This document shows, in pieces, positions 1 to 13,025 of a stretch of DNA of 64,000 bases. A program made the position numbers and the translations under genes. The stretch is taken from positions 5,704,001 to 5,768,000 of the forward strand of contig JAUTDP010000001.1 of assembly GCA_033439795.1 (NCBI GenBank), in the 5' to 3' direction. The DNA comes from Sordaria brevicollis (taxonomy: Eukaryota; Ascomycota; Sordariomycetes; Sordariales; Sordariaceae). Under the pieces are notes generated by a model. That model worked only from the letters and a program-made list of their open reading frames with translations, was not told the origin of the DNA and did not search any database. Each line of letters opens with the position of its first letter. Position 1 is the first letter of the stretch.

Positions 1-1441
1 ACGATCTTCCACTTGACGCCCTTGGGCTCGGGGCGCCTGAGCCATGCAATGAAGTCCTCAAGTTGTCCAGCGCCCAGCATAGTCTTGGCATCATCGGTAA
101 AGGCAATCTTGTTGTTCGAGCGGTAGGTACGAGTGTCAAGCAGGAAGAAGCTGGCGGGGCCCTGGGTAAACTCGAAGTAGGTGGCTCCGCTGCGGGCACT
201 GAGAGAACCGGCCTTCTTGGCCAAAGGAGGGTTGGCAGCCGCATGGTAGTGGTTATAAGGGTCGATGGCGTTCTGGTACACGCCAGTGGTGTTGGAGGAC
301 CAGTCGTTCTGAATTTCGTGGTCGTCGAGGACATGGATCCAGCTGAGATTCTGACCAACAGCCTGCCAGTCCGGAGAAGCGTAGACCTGACGGTACTTTT
401 TGCGGTATTCCTCGGTGCTCTTGGCCCAGTAGCGCGGAACGTCGATGTAAATGAAGTCTCCGAGGAAAAGCATAAACTGAGCACCCAAACTAGGTAGAAC
501 CTTGGCCAAGTGTCGCATACCAGGAATGGCCAACGGGTGATCGGCCGGATTGTAGGGCAGACGGCTCACGATGCAGGAAGTCGAGAGGAAGGTGAAAGGG
601 CCCTCGCCGGTCTCAAAGGCGGAGCCAACCTTGGGTGGGGTGGTGAACTCTCCGGTATGATTGTTCGAGGTCTTCCATTCGTAAGTACGCTGTCCCGAGT
701 TGCGAAGGGGAATCGTAACAACAGCGGTGTAATCGGTCTCGTTTCCGGTCCATCTGACGCCACCAACGGATTGCCAAAGAGGGTTGTCAAAAGGAGGCTG
801 AGGGTCCTTGAGATGAATTTGTACGTTGATGGGCATCTTCGTCTGATCGGGCTCGCGGATCAAGAGCTTGGCCTCGTGCTCGCCGACATAACCAACGCGG
901 GCGAAGGAAAGATCCTCAGCACCATAATACCGCTCGCGGAACAACCGATCAGCGACAAAACCAACCAGTGCAGCGTTGATCAGGAAGGTCAGTGTGGACA
1001 GGGCCAGACTCCGCGGGTTGGGCGCGCCGCTGAGAAGAGTTCGCAGCGCGTGCAAGGGTCGCTTTTCGATCGAGATGGTCTCTTGGACGTCAACCTGCTC
1101 GGCAATTACCTTTTCGGTGCCGTTAGGAGTAGGCGCTCCAGGACTGCTCTCGTCCTCGGCATTCTCCTCCCTGACAGTTGTTTCAGTAACGACCACATCG
1201 ACTTCGTCAACCAAGTTGTACTTGGGCTCCTTGCGGAAGCCAGACACGAAAGTAGGCAGGTAAATGGCGAAGAGTGTGAAGATGAGTGCAGGACCAAACT
1301 TGATGCCCTCGTTAGCTTGATTTCAACCGAAGATATTCAGAACCTACTTACCGGAAGCATAGCCCATCGCAAGAAGAAGTAACTCAGCGCCCTTATCCCA
1401 ATGGAGGATATGGCCGCTGCCCGCGTTTGTGATATCGCCAT
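1..1441 (-). CDS. PhoD-like metallophosphatase, membrane-anchored (partial, C-terminus off left edge)
   Basis: Exons run 1441-1352 and 1298 to the left edge; the 53-nt intron has GTAAGT...CTAAC...AG and keeps frame. The start is the first ATG (1441). About 462 residues are visible. Two hydrophobic stretches near residues 31-51 and 127-147 flank an acidic linker, suggesting an N-terminal membrane anchor. The phosphatase part follows, with LGDFIYID near residue 308 and LDDHEIQNDW near residue 350; these carry the metal-binding Asp/His residues of the PhoD/PhoD-like family (known for the family). It probably hydrolyses phosphomono- or diesters at a membrane; the substrate is unknown. It is divergently placed from the p24 gene at 2495, about 1.05 kb apart. 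The C-terminal metal ligands cannot be checked because the gene runs off the window. Confidence 0.85.
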
Positions 1442-2494
1442 TTTGGCTGTTCCCTCTCTCACGAGGTAGCCAAGCTGATCTGAAGTTGTGTAGAAAAGAG
1501 GGGCAAAGTCTTGGGTTAATTTGAAATAGGAAGATGGTTGATTTTATGACATTTAAAGGAAGAGCTGAAAGTTGATGGATGAAGTTATGGAACCTATCAT
1601 TCAGCTGTGGAGAAGCACTAGAGAACCTAATCTGCTTGCTTGAGGTGCTGATGCCCAAAAATATTCCAGAACGACGACGTGGATAGTTGTCATACGCGTA
1701 GAGTTTGGGACTGAAGTTGGAGAAGCAAGAAAACAGTGCAAAACACGAGATGGGATTGAAGACGGCAAACGATAAACCAAAAGTCAACACACGCACTTCT
1801 GCCTTGAACTGTTAACACTAACAGCCAAGTAACACAGAAAAGGATAACAGCAGCCTGTTGGTTGACCTTTCCTTTTCATTCCATTTGCCAAACTGACGCA
1901 ACTGCCTCGAGTCCTCAGCGGCACGGGGCGTCGCATGTTGATGTCACTGCCCGGAAACCGACCCCGGTCGAGGGTCAAGCTTCTAAAACTGGCTTGGCAC
2001 AAGCTCCAAGTCCAGGGACTCCTTGAGCTCTCAATGCTCCCCTCCGCGGGCACATGCAAGAGTTGGAAGGGTCAACCCACTGAAGCTGTTCAGGGGGCGG
2101 GGAAAGGTTTGGCTTCATGTTTGGGGTGAGTTGACAACTGGTTCAAGCCGACAGGGCCCTTCTGCCACCTGGTCCAGTGAACATTAACAGCAAAGGCGGT
2201 CAGGAAGTTTCCCAAAAAGTCCAATTGATGATTGTAGCCCACCGAAGTTCTGGCCAGTCTCCAGGAGTGCCAAGACTCACCCCGTGCTCTCAGTGGACAG
2301 CAACCCAGTGCTTCTGGCCCGTCGAGTTGCCCTGTGCTCAGCAGCTTCCAATCGCGACTGGCACCCATTCGTGAACTCCAAGTTGTCCTGAAGACGAAGT
2401 AGCGACGGGAAGACGGGATCTGCAAAGTCAACATCAAACACCCCTAGGAACTGCAGGCAATTCCTCCGTACCACAACACACAGCACACACGAAC
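1442..2494. other. Divergent intergenic region (PhoD-like / p24)
   Basis: About 1.05 kb between two divergent starts, presumably holding both promoters and 5' UTRs. The open frames here overlap on both strands and show no domain or convincing splice sites. I see no RNA gene or repeat. Confidence 0.5.
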
Positions 2495-3356
2495 ATGAAG
2501 CTGTCGACAATAACCTGTGCCCTTCTGGGCTTGGCCAGCGAGGTTGCCGCCACGGCCCTGACTTACAAGCTCGTCGCCAACGAGAAGGCCTGCTTCTTCG
2601 CCACGACCAAGAAGCAGAACGAGAAGATTGCTTTCTACTTTGCCGTACGACCACCCGGGATTTGCGACATTCTATCATACACGTATGCGACTGTTATGGG
2701 TTGGGACCGACGGGCTAACTTTGGTGGCTGCGCAGGTACAATCAGGAGGCTCGTTCGATATCGACTATGAAGTGACCGGGCCCGATGGCAACGTAATTAT
2801 GGATGGACAGAAGGAGCGTCAGGGCGACTTTGTCTTTACTGGCAAGCAGATTGGCGACTACAAGTTCTGCTTCAACAACGAGATGAGCACCTTCGCCGAG
2901 AAGTTCGTCGACTTCGAGCTTGCGGTCAGTTACACCCAGGGACCCCCTTTTACTCCACCACATATCATTTATACTGACTGCGTGGATGTATAGGTCGAAG
3001 ATGAGGCCCGCGTTACCATCCCCTCGAAGCAGGGCAGCTCTCCTGAACAGACCTCGGCTCTCGAGGAGTCCCTCTTCAAGATCTCGATGCAGCTTTCTAC
3101 CGTCACCCGCAATCAAAAGTACTTCCGCACGCGCGAGAACCGCAACTTCAGCACGGTCAGGAGCACCGAGAAGCGTATTGTCAACTTTAGTGTGATTCAG
3201 ATTCTGTTGGTCATTGCTATGGGCGCCCTGCAGGTCTTTATTGTTAGATTCTTCTTCCAGGTAAGCTTCACCCCTTGTCCGGGCTCCTAAGTTTGGTGGG
3301 TGTTAAGAATGCTAACGTACATGACAAAACAGGGCGCGCGGAAGGGCTACGTATAA
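2495..3356 (+). CDS. p24/EMP24-GP25L-family cargo receptor (Erp-like)
   Basis: Four exons: 2495-2644, 2736-2924, 2994-3260 and 3333-3356, giving 209 residues. The last exon encodes only the cytosolic tip GARKGYV. The order is a signal peptide (residues ~1-20, ending at VAATA), a GOLD-type lumenal domain with two cysteines (KACFF, YKFCF), a coiled-coil stretch, one transmembrane segment (IQILLVIAMGALQVFIV) and a short tail beginning RFFFQ. Length and order are those of p24 proteins, which cycle between ER and Golgi and load cargo into COPII/COPI vesicles; the FF pair in the tail fits coat binding in this family. It looks nearest the gamma/Erp3-like group, but subfamily is an inference. The start is the only ATG ahead of the signal peptide. 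Confidence 0.9.
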
Positions 3357-4118
3357 ACGACTACTATTCTTATGCTCTGAAAGGAGCAAGATTGATTTAC
3401 TCTTGGCTGGACGTAAGGCACAAAACAGCACAGGTCTTGCTTGAATGGGGTGATATCATATAATGATGGCTTACGAGTTGGCGAAGAAGGGGCATGCTTA
3501 CACCAACATGCCCTCGTGTCTTTGGTTTTCAAATCTACATGTATGACTGATGGACTTACTTGGCGGTCAGGTATCTTTAAAACATAATAGAAGTGCACGC
3601 GTGCAATGATAATGCCACGCTGGATATCCATGGCAGCCCAAGTGTACGGACTGGGTGATGGTCTTGAGCCTACAAACCTGAGTTCTTGCGACGCGGGATC
3701 GTCTTATAGAGTTGGTACTACATCATATTTGGATCTGAGCCCAGCTTCTTCCTGGTATGTCATCAGCGGTACACAAAGCAAAGGGGGCCAGCTTTTGGTG
3801 TTTTGTTGGTGACCCCTGGAAAGCAACTACCTGTAGGGTACATGTGCAAGTCACTGATAAGAATGCCGATAAGGCTGTCCCCTGTCCCGTCCACGCCAAC
3901 GCTGCAGCGCCGGCTACAGGTACGTACCTTGACTGGCACGGGCGCCACACTGGACCATTGGAGCGTCGCGCTTGAGCCACCCGCCATTGCCTGGAACTTC
4001 TTTTCGTAGCAGGCAGTGATGTCGAAGTAAACGTCAACTCCCAAACTTCGTCGCAATCTGAGTGTCCGATTCCGCGACAATCAATCATTCTCACACAACC
4101 ACATATCAATCGAAGATC
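3357..4118. other. Intergenic region upstream of prp45
   Basis: Holds the p24 3' UTR and the prp45 promoter/5' UTR. A three-codon open frame ATG TCG AAG TAA lies at 4019-4030, about 90 nt before the prp45 start, but transcript limits are unknown. No other feature seen. Confidence 0.4.
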
Positions 4119-6025
4119 ATGGCCTCGATAGCAGCAGGCCTGTCTCAGGCTCTTCCGAAGCCCAAATACACCGGCGAATACGAAGAGTCAAAGTCACAGC
4201 AACTCGGTCCCAGGATTGTCAGCGCCGGCCAGATCGACGAAACCCAAGTCGTCTTGAGGGTCAGTAACCGAATCCTCCACCACCCGATTTCTAACAACCA
4301 TACCTGGGCTGATGCTAACACTCCGGTTTTACAGAGAACCGGACCACCACCGTATGGACAGCGATCAGGTTGGCGACCGCGGGCACCAGAGGATTTCGGC
4401 GATGGCGGTGCCTTTCCAGAGATCCCCGTTGCCCAGTATCCCTGGGGCAAGGACGCCTCGAGCAAGTCGAATGCGCTAGTTGTCCAGGTTGATAAGGAGG
4501 GTAAAGTCGACTACACAGCGATTGCACGACAGGGCCACAGCAACGACCGAATCATCCACGCGTCATTCAAGGACTTGATCCCACTGCGACAGAGGGCCGA
4601 AGCGGGCGATCTCGACCTGTCACGACCAAGCAAGGAGGAGGTGGAAGCGACGGCGGAAAGGACCAAGAATGCACTGGCTGCGCTGGTTAGCGGCGCCGTG
4701 GCGTCCCAGAAGCCCAAGAACATCAACATCAACACGAAGCGGGAACCGACATTTGTGCGTTATACGCCATCGGCTCAAATGGGGGACAACTCGAAGAAGC
4801 AGGACCGCATCATGAAGATTGTGGAGAGGCAAAGAGGTATGTCACTTCCAAGACTTGATCAATGAGCTATGGGCGGTGGAGACTAACAGTTGGCAGATCC
4901 TATGGAACCACCCAAATTCAAGCACAAGAAGATTCCCAGAGGACCCCCGACGCCTCCTCCTCCGGTTATGCACTCGCCCCCGAGAAAGTTGACAGCAGAA
5001 GACCAGGAAGCATGGAGAATCCGTAAGTAGTCTGTTTCAGTACCAGAAGAGGAGGGCTCTACTAACAGGCGACAGCCCCTCCTATTTCCAACTGGAAGAA
5101 CCCCAAGGGTTTCACCGTCCCGCTCGACAAGAGATTGGCCGCCGACGGCCGCGGTCTGCAAGACGTTCAAATCAACGACAAGTTCGCCCAGTTCTCCGAA
5201 GCTTTGTTCATGGCCGACCGCCACGCCAGAGAGGAAGTCCGACAGAGAGCCATGATGCAGCAGAGGCTAGCAGAGAAGGAAAAGGCACAGAAGGAGGAGC
5301 ATCTTCGCCAACTTGCGCAGCAAGCCAGAGCGGAGCGCGCAGCTGGTGGACGGAGCAGCAGGAGGTCACGATCACGCTCCTACAGCGGCTCCGAATCTCG
5401 TTCCGACAGCGACGACGACTCGGAGCGGGAGAGAAGGGAAGCACGCAAGGAGAAGCTTCGCGAGGAGGAACGCAAGCTCAGACAGTCACGCATGGGTGCG
5501 GAGAGGAGAGCCCAGGTCATGGCCCGCGAGATGGACAGAGATATCTCGGAGAAGATCGCGCTCGGTCTTGCCAAGCCCACACAATCCAAGGAGGGCATGT
5601 ACGACTCGCGCTTGTTCAACCAATCTAGCGGTTTCGACAGCGGCTTCAACGAAGACAACCCGTACGACAAGCCTTTGTTTGCCGCCCAGGACGCTATCAG
5701 CAGCATCTACAGGCCCCGTGCCAACGCGGAGGATTTCGACGATGAGGCGGCGGGCGAGAGCGAGATGGCGAGGATTTCGAAATCGAACAGGTTCGGCGAG
5801 GCTCTGGGGCGTGGCACATTCAAGGGTACGGCTGAGGCGGAGGCAAGGGAGGGGCCTGTGCAGTTCGAGAAGGATACGGGAGCGGACCCTTTCAATGTCG
5901 ACAAGTTCCTTAATGAGGTGGAGAAGGAGGGTGGTGCTTCCTCGTCGAAGAACAAGCGTGGTTATGGCCTGAATGATGGAGAGAGGGACTCGAAACGGAC
6001 CAGGGTCGATGATGATGAGGATTAG
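4119..6025 (+). CDS. prp45: SNW/SKIP-domain pre-mRNA splicing factor Prp45
   Basis: Exons 4119-4259, 4335-4836, 4897-5022 and 5076-6025 give 572 residues. The start ATG follows CGAAGATC and is the first in frame. The SNW domain is plain: a proline-rich lead (PRGPPTPPPPVMHSPPRKLT), then the signature ISNWKNPKG, then LDKRLAADGRGLQDV. This is followed by a charged helical region, an RS-like patch (RSSRRSRSRSYSGSESRSDS) and a C-terminal part with SRLFNQSSGFDSGF and DNPYDKPLF, both typical of SKIP homologues. The family acts in the spliceosome, joining the NineTeen-associated complex around catalytic activation. Intron 1 is 75 nt, divisible by three, without an in-frame stop. The downstream neighbour tim22 is convergent. 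Confidence 0.97.
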
Positions 6026-6657
6026 ACTGTCATGGGGGAAGCCCGTCGTATTCTTTCATTTCACGTTCGGGTTTAGGTCTCGTCGCACTGCATATCAGGA
6101 GTTTGTTCACATCGGTAATTCAGACATAAAGCAAGCGGATAGGATAAAGACGTACTTGCTTGGTCTCCTGTCGACGATTTCGGTGATATAAAGTGGCTGC
6201 ATTAGATCATAGCTTTGTGAGACAAATTCACCTCTCGTTCACCAACAGATCTACTTTCGTTTCACCTGAAGTTCAGATCATAACTCAGCAAGAAAGAATG
6301 GAGATCTCTTCATCTATCCGTCACCGGAACCATGCCCCAAAATGGTTGAGCATGGCTCTGTCCTCTCCAATGCCTGTATCTTGTTGTACTTTTACACAAA
6401 ACCCATTTATGCCACCCCATTTAACGCCGTTTCCCATGCCCCAAGTCTTTTTGTCCATGCATACACATGCCCAAGCTGCGTCTCTCACTGCGTTTTTGAG
6501 GTCTCGTCACCATCCCAAGTCCTCTTCGGCTAACCCACACCGAACCCAGTAGTAGTACATCAGGCCAAACCAAACCGGACCATATCACAACTTTTGCCAA
6601 CATAAATCAACCCAACCTCACCCTCTTTTCATCCCTCACCATCCTTTCACCAAAAGC
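6026..6657. other. Convergent 3' intergenic region (prp45 / tim22)
   Basis: Pyrimidine-rich on the plus strand with no supported gene; expected to hold two opposing 3' UTRs and terminators. Confidence 0.5.
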
Positions 6658-7702
6658 TTAATCCTCCTCGCTCGGCATCCTCATATAAGCATCAATAGCC
6701 GCACTAAACGCCGCGAAACCCGCACATCCCACCGCAGCCGCCTGAGGGCCACCATTCCTCGCGAGAATAGCTCCCGTCAGACATCCGGCCGCCACACCAT
6801 TACCGAGATCATTCTTCGCCCTCAGACCCTCGATACCGCACTCGATTCCGGAAAACAAGGCGCCGACCTTGGCGAAATTCTTGGCTGTGCTGTAGGATCG
6901 CTGGCCCATGTCCTTGAAACCGTGCTTCAACTGTTCCTTTAGGGGCATGGAGGAGAGGTCGACGGGTTTGTAACCGGGGATACCAGCGGCGGCGGGGTTG
7001 GCGCCGGGTCCGGTGCCTGGGGTGGTGGGGGAGTGGTAGGGGGTGTCGTAGGCCATCTGTTGAAGGTGGCGTTAGTGATGGGGTGAAAGAGGGGAGAGGG
7101 GGACATAGGAGGAAACGTACCGAAGCCATAAACATGCCGAAAACACCACCTAGCGCGAAACCGGCACCACCGCTCATGACTGTTTTGGCGAAGCAGGATT
7201 CCATGGCTTGTTGCATCTGTAGTAATCCTGCTGGTTAGCATCTTTCATTTTCAGTGTCTCTTGATCCCTTCTTCCGACCATCTTCTTCATCTTCACATTC
7301 ATCTCTTCCAGTTTATCCACCACCTCGATGTTGTCCACGCACTTGTCGTCCCGCCCGCCAGACTTGTCCCCTCTATATCATAGCCAGCCATGCACAGACA
7401 CAGTCAGATATGCAGATGCAAGAGCATAACCTGACCGTAGGTAACGAAAGCCGAGAAAGTCTGACGAGCAACTACGACCACCTTTCTCACCACCACTGCC
7501 ACCAGCATCATGGCCATCTCGCTCTCCCCATACAGCCACAGCCACTGTCAAACCCTCCACCATGATCCTCTCTTCTGCGTCGAGTTTGAAAAACCGGGCG
7601 ACAACTAACCATCTTCATATTCGGATCATTAGGATTGAACTGGCCACCAGCACCAGCACCAGCACCAGCGCCTCCGCCGCCGGGCACACCAGGAAAGCTC
7701 AT
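6658..7702 (-). CDS. tim22: Mitochondrial inner-membrane import translocase subunit Tim22
   Basis: Exons 7702-7610, 7216-7121 and 7056-6658 give 195 residues. Exon 1 encodes a glycine/alanine-rich head (GGGGAGAGAGAGG). Exon 2 encodes [25 protein letters not shown], the first membrane segment with its glycine zipper. Exon 3 supplies [26 protein letters not shown] and then the remaining hydrophobic segments ([20 protein letters not shown] and [19 protein letters not shown]). This is the Tim17/22/23 fold; the conserved cysteines and the [10 protein letters not shown] motif point to Tim22 rather than Tim17 or Tim23. It forms the pore of the carrier translocase, inserting metabolite carriers into the inner membrane. 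Intron 1 is long for the window (393 nt). All three exons start with an ATG codon, which could mislead start prediction. Confidence 0.95.
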
Positions 7703-9088
7703 GATGTCTGGATGTAGAGGGTGTTCGGGTTTCCTCGGTTTCTCGGTTTAAGTTTCAGAAGTTCGCGAGGGGCTTGTCCGGCAAGCTCGTCTTTTGGCGC
7801 AATAGGTAATCGTTCGTTGGGAGGAGTTCGAGGTGATGCGACCGATATGAGTCGAAGTTGGTAGAGGGTAGGTGTGACTGATTATACGACTACTGACTGT
7901 CTTCGGTATTCGTCTCTCTTAAGTACCGGTAGATGAATTCGATCCGGATCGGGGGTATGGATATCGCAGTGAGCCTCGTCGGCAGGGTATAATGGACGTC
8001 GAAAGTTCAATGGGACATGCACTCCTCGTCGCTCGTCGCTCACTGGCACTGGCAAGGATGATGGCGATGGGGTCAGTTCAGTTGAGCGTACGGGCAGGCG
8101 CGGGCGTAGGGTGGATTGAATGATCGATAGGTAACTTTATCGCGAAGTGGAACCTCTCCATCCGGGGAACCGCTTATCGGGCGATGGAAATATTTCTGCC
8201 GCATGTGACCGCCAGAGTTTGGAACAAGCGTAACTTACTCGAAAACTGCCTATATAGGCTTAGCTTTGTATGAGACTGGGTAACAGTTGCCCAAAGTTGT
8301 GGAGTGGTGGAGTGGTTACTGCCACGGAACAGCGCAAATCAGCGAGTATCATTATCACCAGCGTTGCTTTTTTTTTTTGTTGTTTCTGGTCTTGGTTCTT
8401 ACCTCGTTTCCTCCTGCCGTTGTTCGGTCCAGCACCCGCTCCCGCTACCGGGACCGTCCCTCGGCGTCGCCCAGGCCCTGCGGCTTGCCCCACCGCGGAC
8501 GTCTTCTCTTGTGGGTCCCGCATCCGTGCGACTTCAAGCCGTTGTGGGGCTACTGTTCCGTCCGGAGCCGTCAAGGTGCTCGTCAGTTGGATGAGTGGGA
8601 ACCGCATACGTCTACGATATCATGACGCCTGAACCCGAAGACCTTTTCGCCTAGGTCATTCATTTATCGATATCTATATTCATTTTGTTTCCATTGCCTG
8701 GCCGTAAAATTCTACTCACCCCCGCGCCTTGCTCATTCTAGCATTCCGTCAGTTGATGAGATGTCAGGACATCTAGGACTTTTCCTGGGTTTAAATATGA
8801 TAGCAACGAGTGAACCGCAAATGCCCGACTCAGGCGCTCCCGAGCACCAAGACCGCCTACACCCACAGTTGCAAAACAAAAGCCAGTGTGTACGCCAGCT
8901 CTTCCCTTCTCAGAAAAAGCTAATAAAGTTATCCCAAGTGCCGCCGCCCAAATGCCTGCCTGCTGTGCAATGTAATGTATATACTCTGCCCAGACCGCGC
9001 CCAGTCTATCCACACGGAAACTTGGTCGGTAATAGCGTATACAGAAAGCAGCAAAACACTCAAAGCCCCAGGATGATTCCTACACCCT
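7703..9088. other. Intergenic region (tim22 promoter / ubiquitin hydrolase 3' side)
   Basis: About 1.4 kb. Between ~8260 and 8640 three plus-strand frames and one minus-strand frame are open at once, with a T-run near 8371. This reflects stop-poor composition rather than a gene, and no domain is recognisable. Nothing else supported. Confidence 0.4.
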
Positions 9089-12000
9089 TTATCCCTTCAG
9101 GAACAAGTCACCACCGCCATTACGCGCAGATCTCGACCGATCAACGTGGTCGAGGCCAAGGTAGTCTTCTCGTTCGGCCTTGTCATACAGGATGTCATCT
9201 ATAGAGTGATTTAGTTAGTCATGCCTTTGGCGAAAACAACATTTGTAGGTGCCACAAACCGTCTTGGAGGTAGATTGGTCTTGAGAATTGTGATCTCCTA
9301 ACCACGGCAAACTTGATCTTCTCGAAGCTCTTGCCCTTAATCCCCAGTCTCTTTTCAAGCCGCTTCTTCGTCTCCGAAAATGGCTCGCCCTGTGGTGCCC
9401 ATTAGCTCAGATCCCAAGACCTTCAAATGTTGCCGAACGTCAACTTACCTCTTTGATCAAGAATCTGAATGACATGCCGTGAGCCCTGCTTGGTTCATTT
9501 TGGAAATGGAAGACGGTTATGAACTGGTTAGGATCAGTAGCCCCAATCTCCTCCTCAGGTTTCCGCTCGGCCACGACGGTAGTGTATTCGTTGATTGAGA
9601 TAACCGGGTAGTTCCTGTCGAGATCCCTGTACCACTTGTTGTTGCTGACTTCGTACACCCGGATTTGGCCGGCCTCTTCCTCGCTTGGAATTTTGGCCTT
9701 CTTGACCAATGCCTCAATTAGGTCCTCAATCACGCCACTCTTGGTCACGAGGAGTTCGTATTGGTCCTACTGTAGCGTTAGCGATCAACCCTTCACTAAT
9801 GCGTTGAAGCTACTCACCTCTTTTGTGATGCCCTCACTGAGCCAAGTGACCTTGAAATTCTTCATGGTATCGAGCTCAGCAAGACTAATGTCGAGGACTT
9901 CGTAGTAGAGTGCGTCTGACAGCTGATTGAGATTCATCTGACCGTATCCCGGCGGCGTAAGGATCCTCTCTACCGTCTGGTTTGATAACCTCTTCACTGC
10001 CGTCCTGGGATTGCCGTTGGCACCATTGATCGTATAGAAGCGGATATGGGTAGGTTCAACACCAATGTGTTCTCCAACCTTCTCCGACATCTTGTCATAG
10101 CTCATCTTGGAACTCAAGACAAGCTCAAACTGTGGGAATTGCTGAGCATCCGCCTTTTGGGGATGAGGGCAGAACCTGACAATCTTCCGGTGGAGCAAGA
10201 AATCATAATACTCTCTAGCATCCGCCAACCTGTCGGAAGATTTGGTGTCTTCAACAGGCTTGCTTTCGCCAAGACCAAGTCTTGACTTGTGCACATGGGT
10301 TCGTTGGAAGCAGATGATGTCGCCATCTTGCAACTCCTCGGTCTTGAGTGATTCCTTGGCCCGTAGTGCCTCAACCATCGTTGGCTTGATCTCTTCCCAC
10401 AGCTGAATCTTTTCTCCACTTGGGAGCTTGTCACCCCAGCCCATCTTCTTGAGAATCACGGGGACAAGATCCTCGACCTTCTTGTCCAACCTCATGTAGA
10501 CATGGCCGACTCCCCTCAAGGTCTGGCTCTCCACATCGAACCATTTTAGGAACAACAAGATGTTGTCCTTTACAATAGCGCCGCTAGCTTGCGGCTGATG
10601 TGATGGCCAAATGGGTTCGCCATCCGCATTGACTTCCTCAGCAACTTCGGCCCACACGCGTAAGCACTCGTCGCGTTGTGCGGAGGCTTTGTTGTAAGTC
10701 TCCTCAACCGTGAGTGGACAGTCCATGATGGGGCTATCGGGACGCACCGTCTTGTTTTGACGATTTACCATGACCCACAACCGAACCCGTCTAGGATCTT
10801 GTCCGAGGTCTGTGGCGATTTTGGCAACCAACTGGTCCATGGTACTCTGACGAAGAACACGGTAGTATAGTGGAGCCCCGGGGTCTTGTTCAGGAGTCAA
10901 GTCGAAGGAGGTTAGATCAGTACCGCCGTGCTGCTGGAATGTTGCTTCAGTGACGACCTTCACTCCGATGTAAAGGTGCTGCTCTTCTCTCTCTTTACGT
11001 CGGGCTTCACGAGCAGCGAGCTCCTCTGCAAATCTGTTGCGGAGATGTGGGGGAGTGTCCTCCTCGGTGACAGGAGTAAGGATCTGGTCGACTCGGGACT
11101 TGCGGATATACACGAGCATGTATGCGCTGTTGGGTCGCATGATTGGCGTTTTCTTTTGCGGCAAAGTCCTAATTTGGCCGTTGGGCAACCTGAAGGGACC
11201 ACCGAAGTTGTCTTCCAGGACTTCGAGCTTTCTGGCCTTGGTAACCTTGTCGTCATCGTACTTGTACCAATTTCCGTCCTTGGTGGGCTTCAGGAAAGCA
11301 TAGTAGTGACCAGTATTCAGGTCTCCGCTATGTACCAGCACGCCATGAAGCTCATATTCCCAAGGCTCCGATCGGTCAGCGTCTTTATCGAGGAAGGGAG
11401 CGGCATCGAACTCCTCGGGAAACTCGTATCGAGCGTTGATTTTCATCATTGTGTCGCGCATGACGTCGTATTCGAAGCGCTTTAGCTGCAGATGTAGGAC
11501 ATCGGGAAAGCTTTGGAAGATGACGCCCTTGTTGGCATCCTGGAGTTTGTACTCGTCGCCAGCATAGTACTGGTTTTCACCGTCCAACTTCTCAACCTGG
11601 ATGTAGTCCTGGAAACTCTCCAACAAGTTCTTGTTGCCGCTCACGTTGAGTTGAACGTCCCAGAAATCCTCAACACGACTGGACTCGTACGGAACGTTGA
11701 TGCAGGAGATGAATGTTTTGATCTTGCCGCTGAACATCTGTGCCAGGGCTTTTTCGTGTGGCGTGCCCTTCATCTTCTCCTCCATGCGTTCCATCAGTTT
11801 CCGCGACAGCTCTTGGACGTCTTGCTGTTCGAATATATGGCGAGTTTCCCATCCAAAAGACTTGGTAAGTTCGCTGGTAGCCACGGCGGTATTCGATGTT
11901 TGTAACTGGTAAAAGAGTCGTTGTAAGGTATAGGCACTGTTCATCATGCTCTCATCTTGTTCGGTAGGAATTTGGTAGATAATCTGCGAGCCAGTTAGGA

Positions 12001-13025
12001 TGCGGAAAAAGAAACAGATCACAGAAGGACAAGGACGCAGATCCCCTTACCTTGCGGAAAGCATTGGTGAAATAGAGCGACTGTAGGAGTGAGTTCAAAT
12101 AGCAAGTGGCGCCTTGGTTTTTGAGGCCAACATAGCCTGTTTCCTGCTTCGAATCGTAGTTGTTGAAGTTGTGCCACAAAACTCCCGTTTCGTCCTCGAC
12201 AATCCTGACATAGGCGCTGATGTTGACGCTGTCGTTCTCCCCCAGAGGACGGGTTGAACCGTCCCAAGGCAGGCTAAATAGCTTCCTGAGTTCCAAAAAC
12301 CTAGTAAACCCCCAGTCACTCTCTTCCTTAGTAAAACGGTGATGGGCGGAGTGATGGTGATAGATGGACGGGTCGTTGGGGTTCCACAGCACGAGTGCAA
12401 ACTGAACGCAGCAGCTCCATTTCTCGGGCATCTCGTTCGCTTCGAATCCATGTTCCAGGTATATCGAGCATTGGTCAACGTTGTTACCATAGGGGAAGAG
12501 AAGAATTCGCCTATACACAATGTTAGTTTCCTTGGCAGACTTGAAGGACCACCATAAGATACTGACCATGGGAAGCCACCAGCTTGGAAGGTTGGGCCAT
12601 GTTCCTTCTTGTTCAGGTTGCGCCAACCCTTGATCTCCCACGTGTGAACCTGGTCCTCGAGAATTGGCGGCTCGTCGATTAGGGCTGGAAGGATTCGCTC
12701 TTTCATGGCCTCGTCTAAACTTGTTTGTCAGTTGCCGAGCTCCAAAAATGGAGGGTACAGCGTGGTTCAACTCACAGTCAGTGGCGAGGACAGGAGCCTC
12801 CTTCTCGTCAGTCTCCGGGGTTATGATTGCAACGTCATCGTTTTCGACGCCGTTGGGTTCGATGATGTGTTCCTCGGGAGTATCGACCAGCATCGCATTA
12901 GGCGACGGAGCCTGCGGGTTTTGGTCATCCTTGATGGCGAGATTAGCCATGCCGTCTTGTGGTGGGGATGGAGAGGGAGAGGGAGTCATGAGAGCCCCGA
13001 GAGCCGTCCTATTATATCGGACCAT
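9089..13025 (-). CDS. ubp15: Ubiquitin C-terminal hydrolase, USP7/HAUSP-Ubp15 type
   Basis: Seven exons: 13025-12776, 12714-12567, 12510-12051, ~11983-9818, 9766-9449, 9389-9260 and 9198-9089, giving about 1193 residues. The ATG at 13025 has a strong context (CACCATGG). After a disordered head comes a MATH domain (HTWEIKGWRNLNKKEHGPTF, then SIYLEHGFEA and KWSCCVQFALVLWNP). The USP core holds the Cys box NQGATCYLNSLLQSL (Cys near residue 269) and the His box HSGDLNTGHYYAF (catalytic His near residue 512) with WYKYDDDKV after it. Ubiquitin-like domains follow, and the tail has EDYLGLDHVDR, typical of this family. It removes ubiquitin from substrates; the MATH domain is a substrate-docking module. 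All catalytic boxes look intact. The last intron (GTTTGT...TATAG) joins YLQD to DDILYD in frame. Confidence 0.95.

Noticed and set aside
8260..8640. Several overlapping open frames on both strands that could suggest a small gene
   Set aside because: All frames are open together, none has a domain or sensible start context, and compositional lack of stops explains them.
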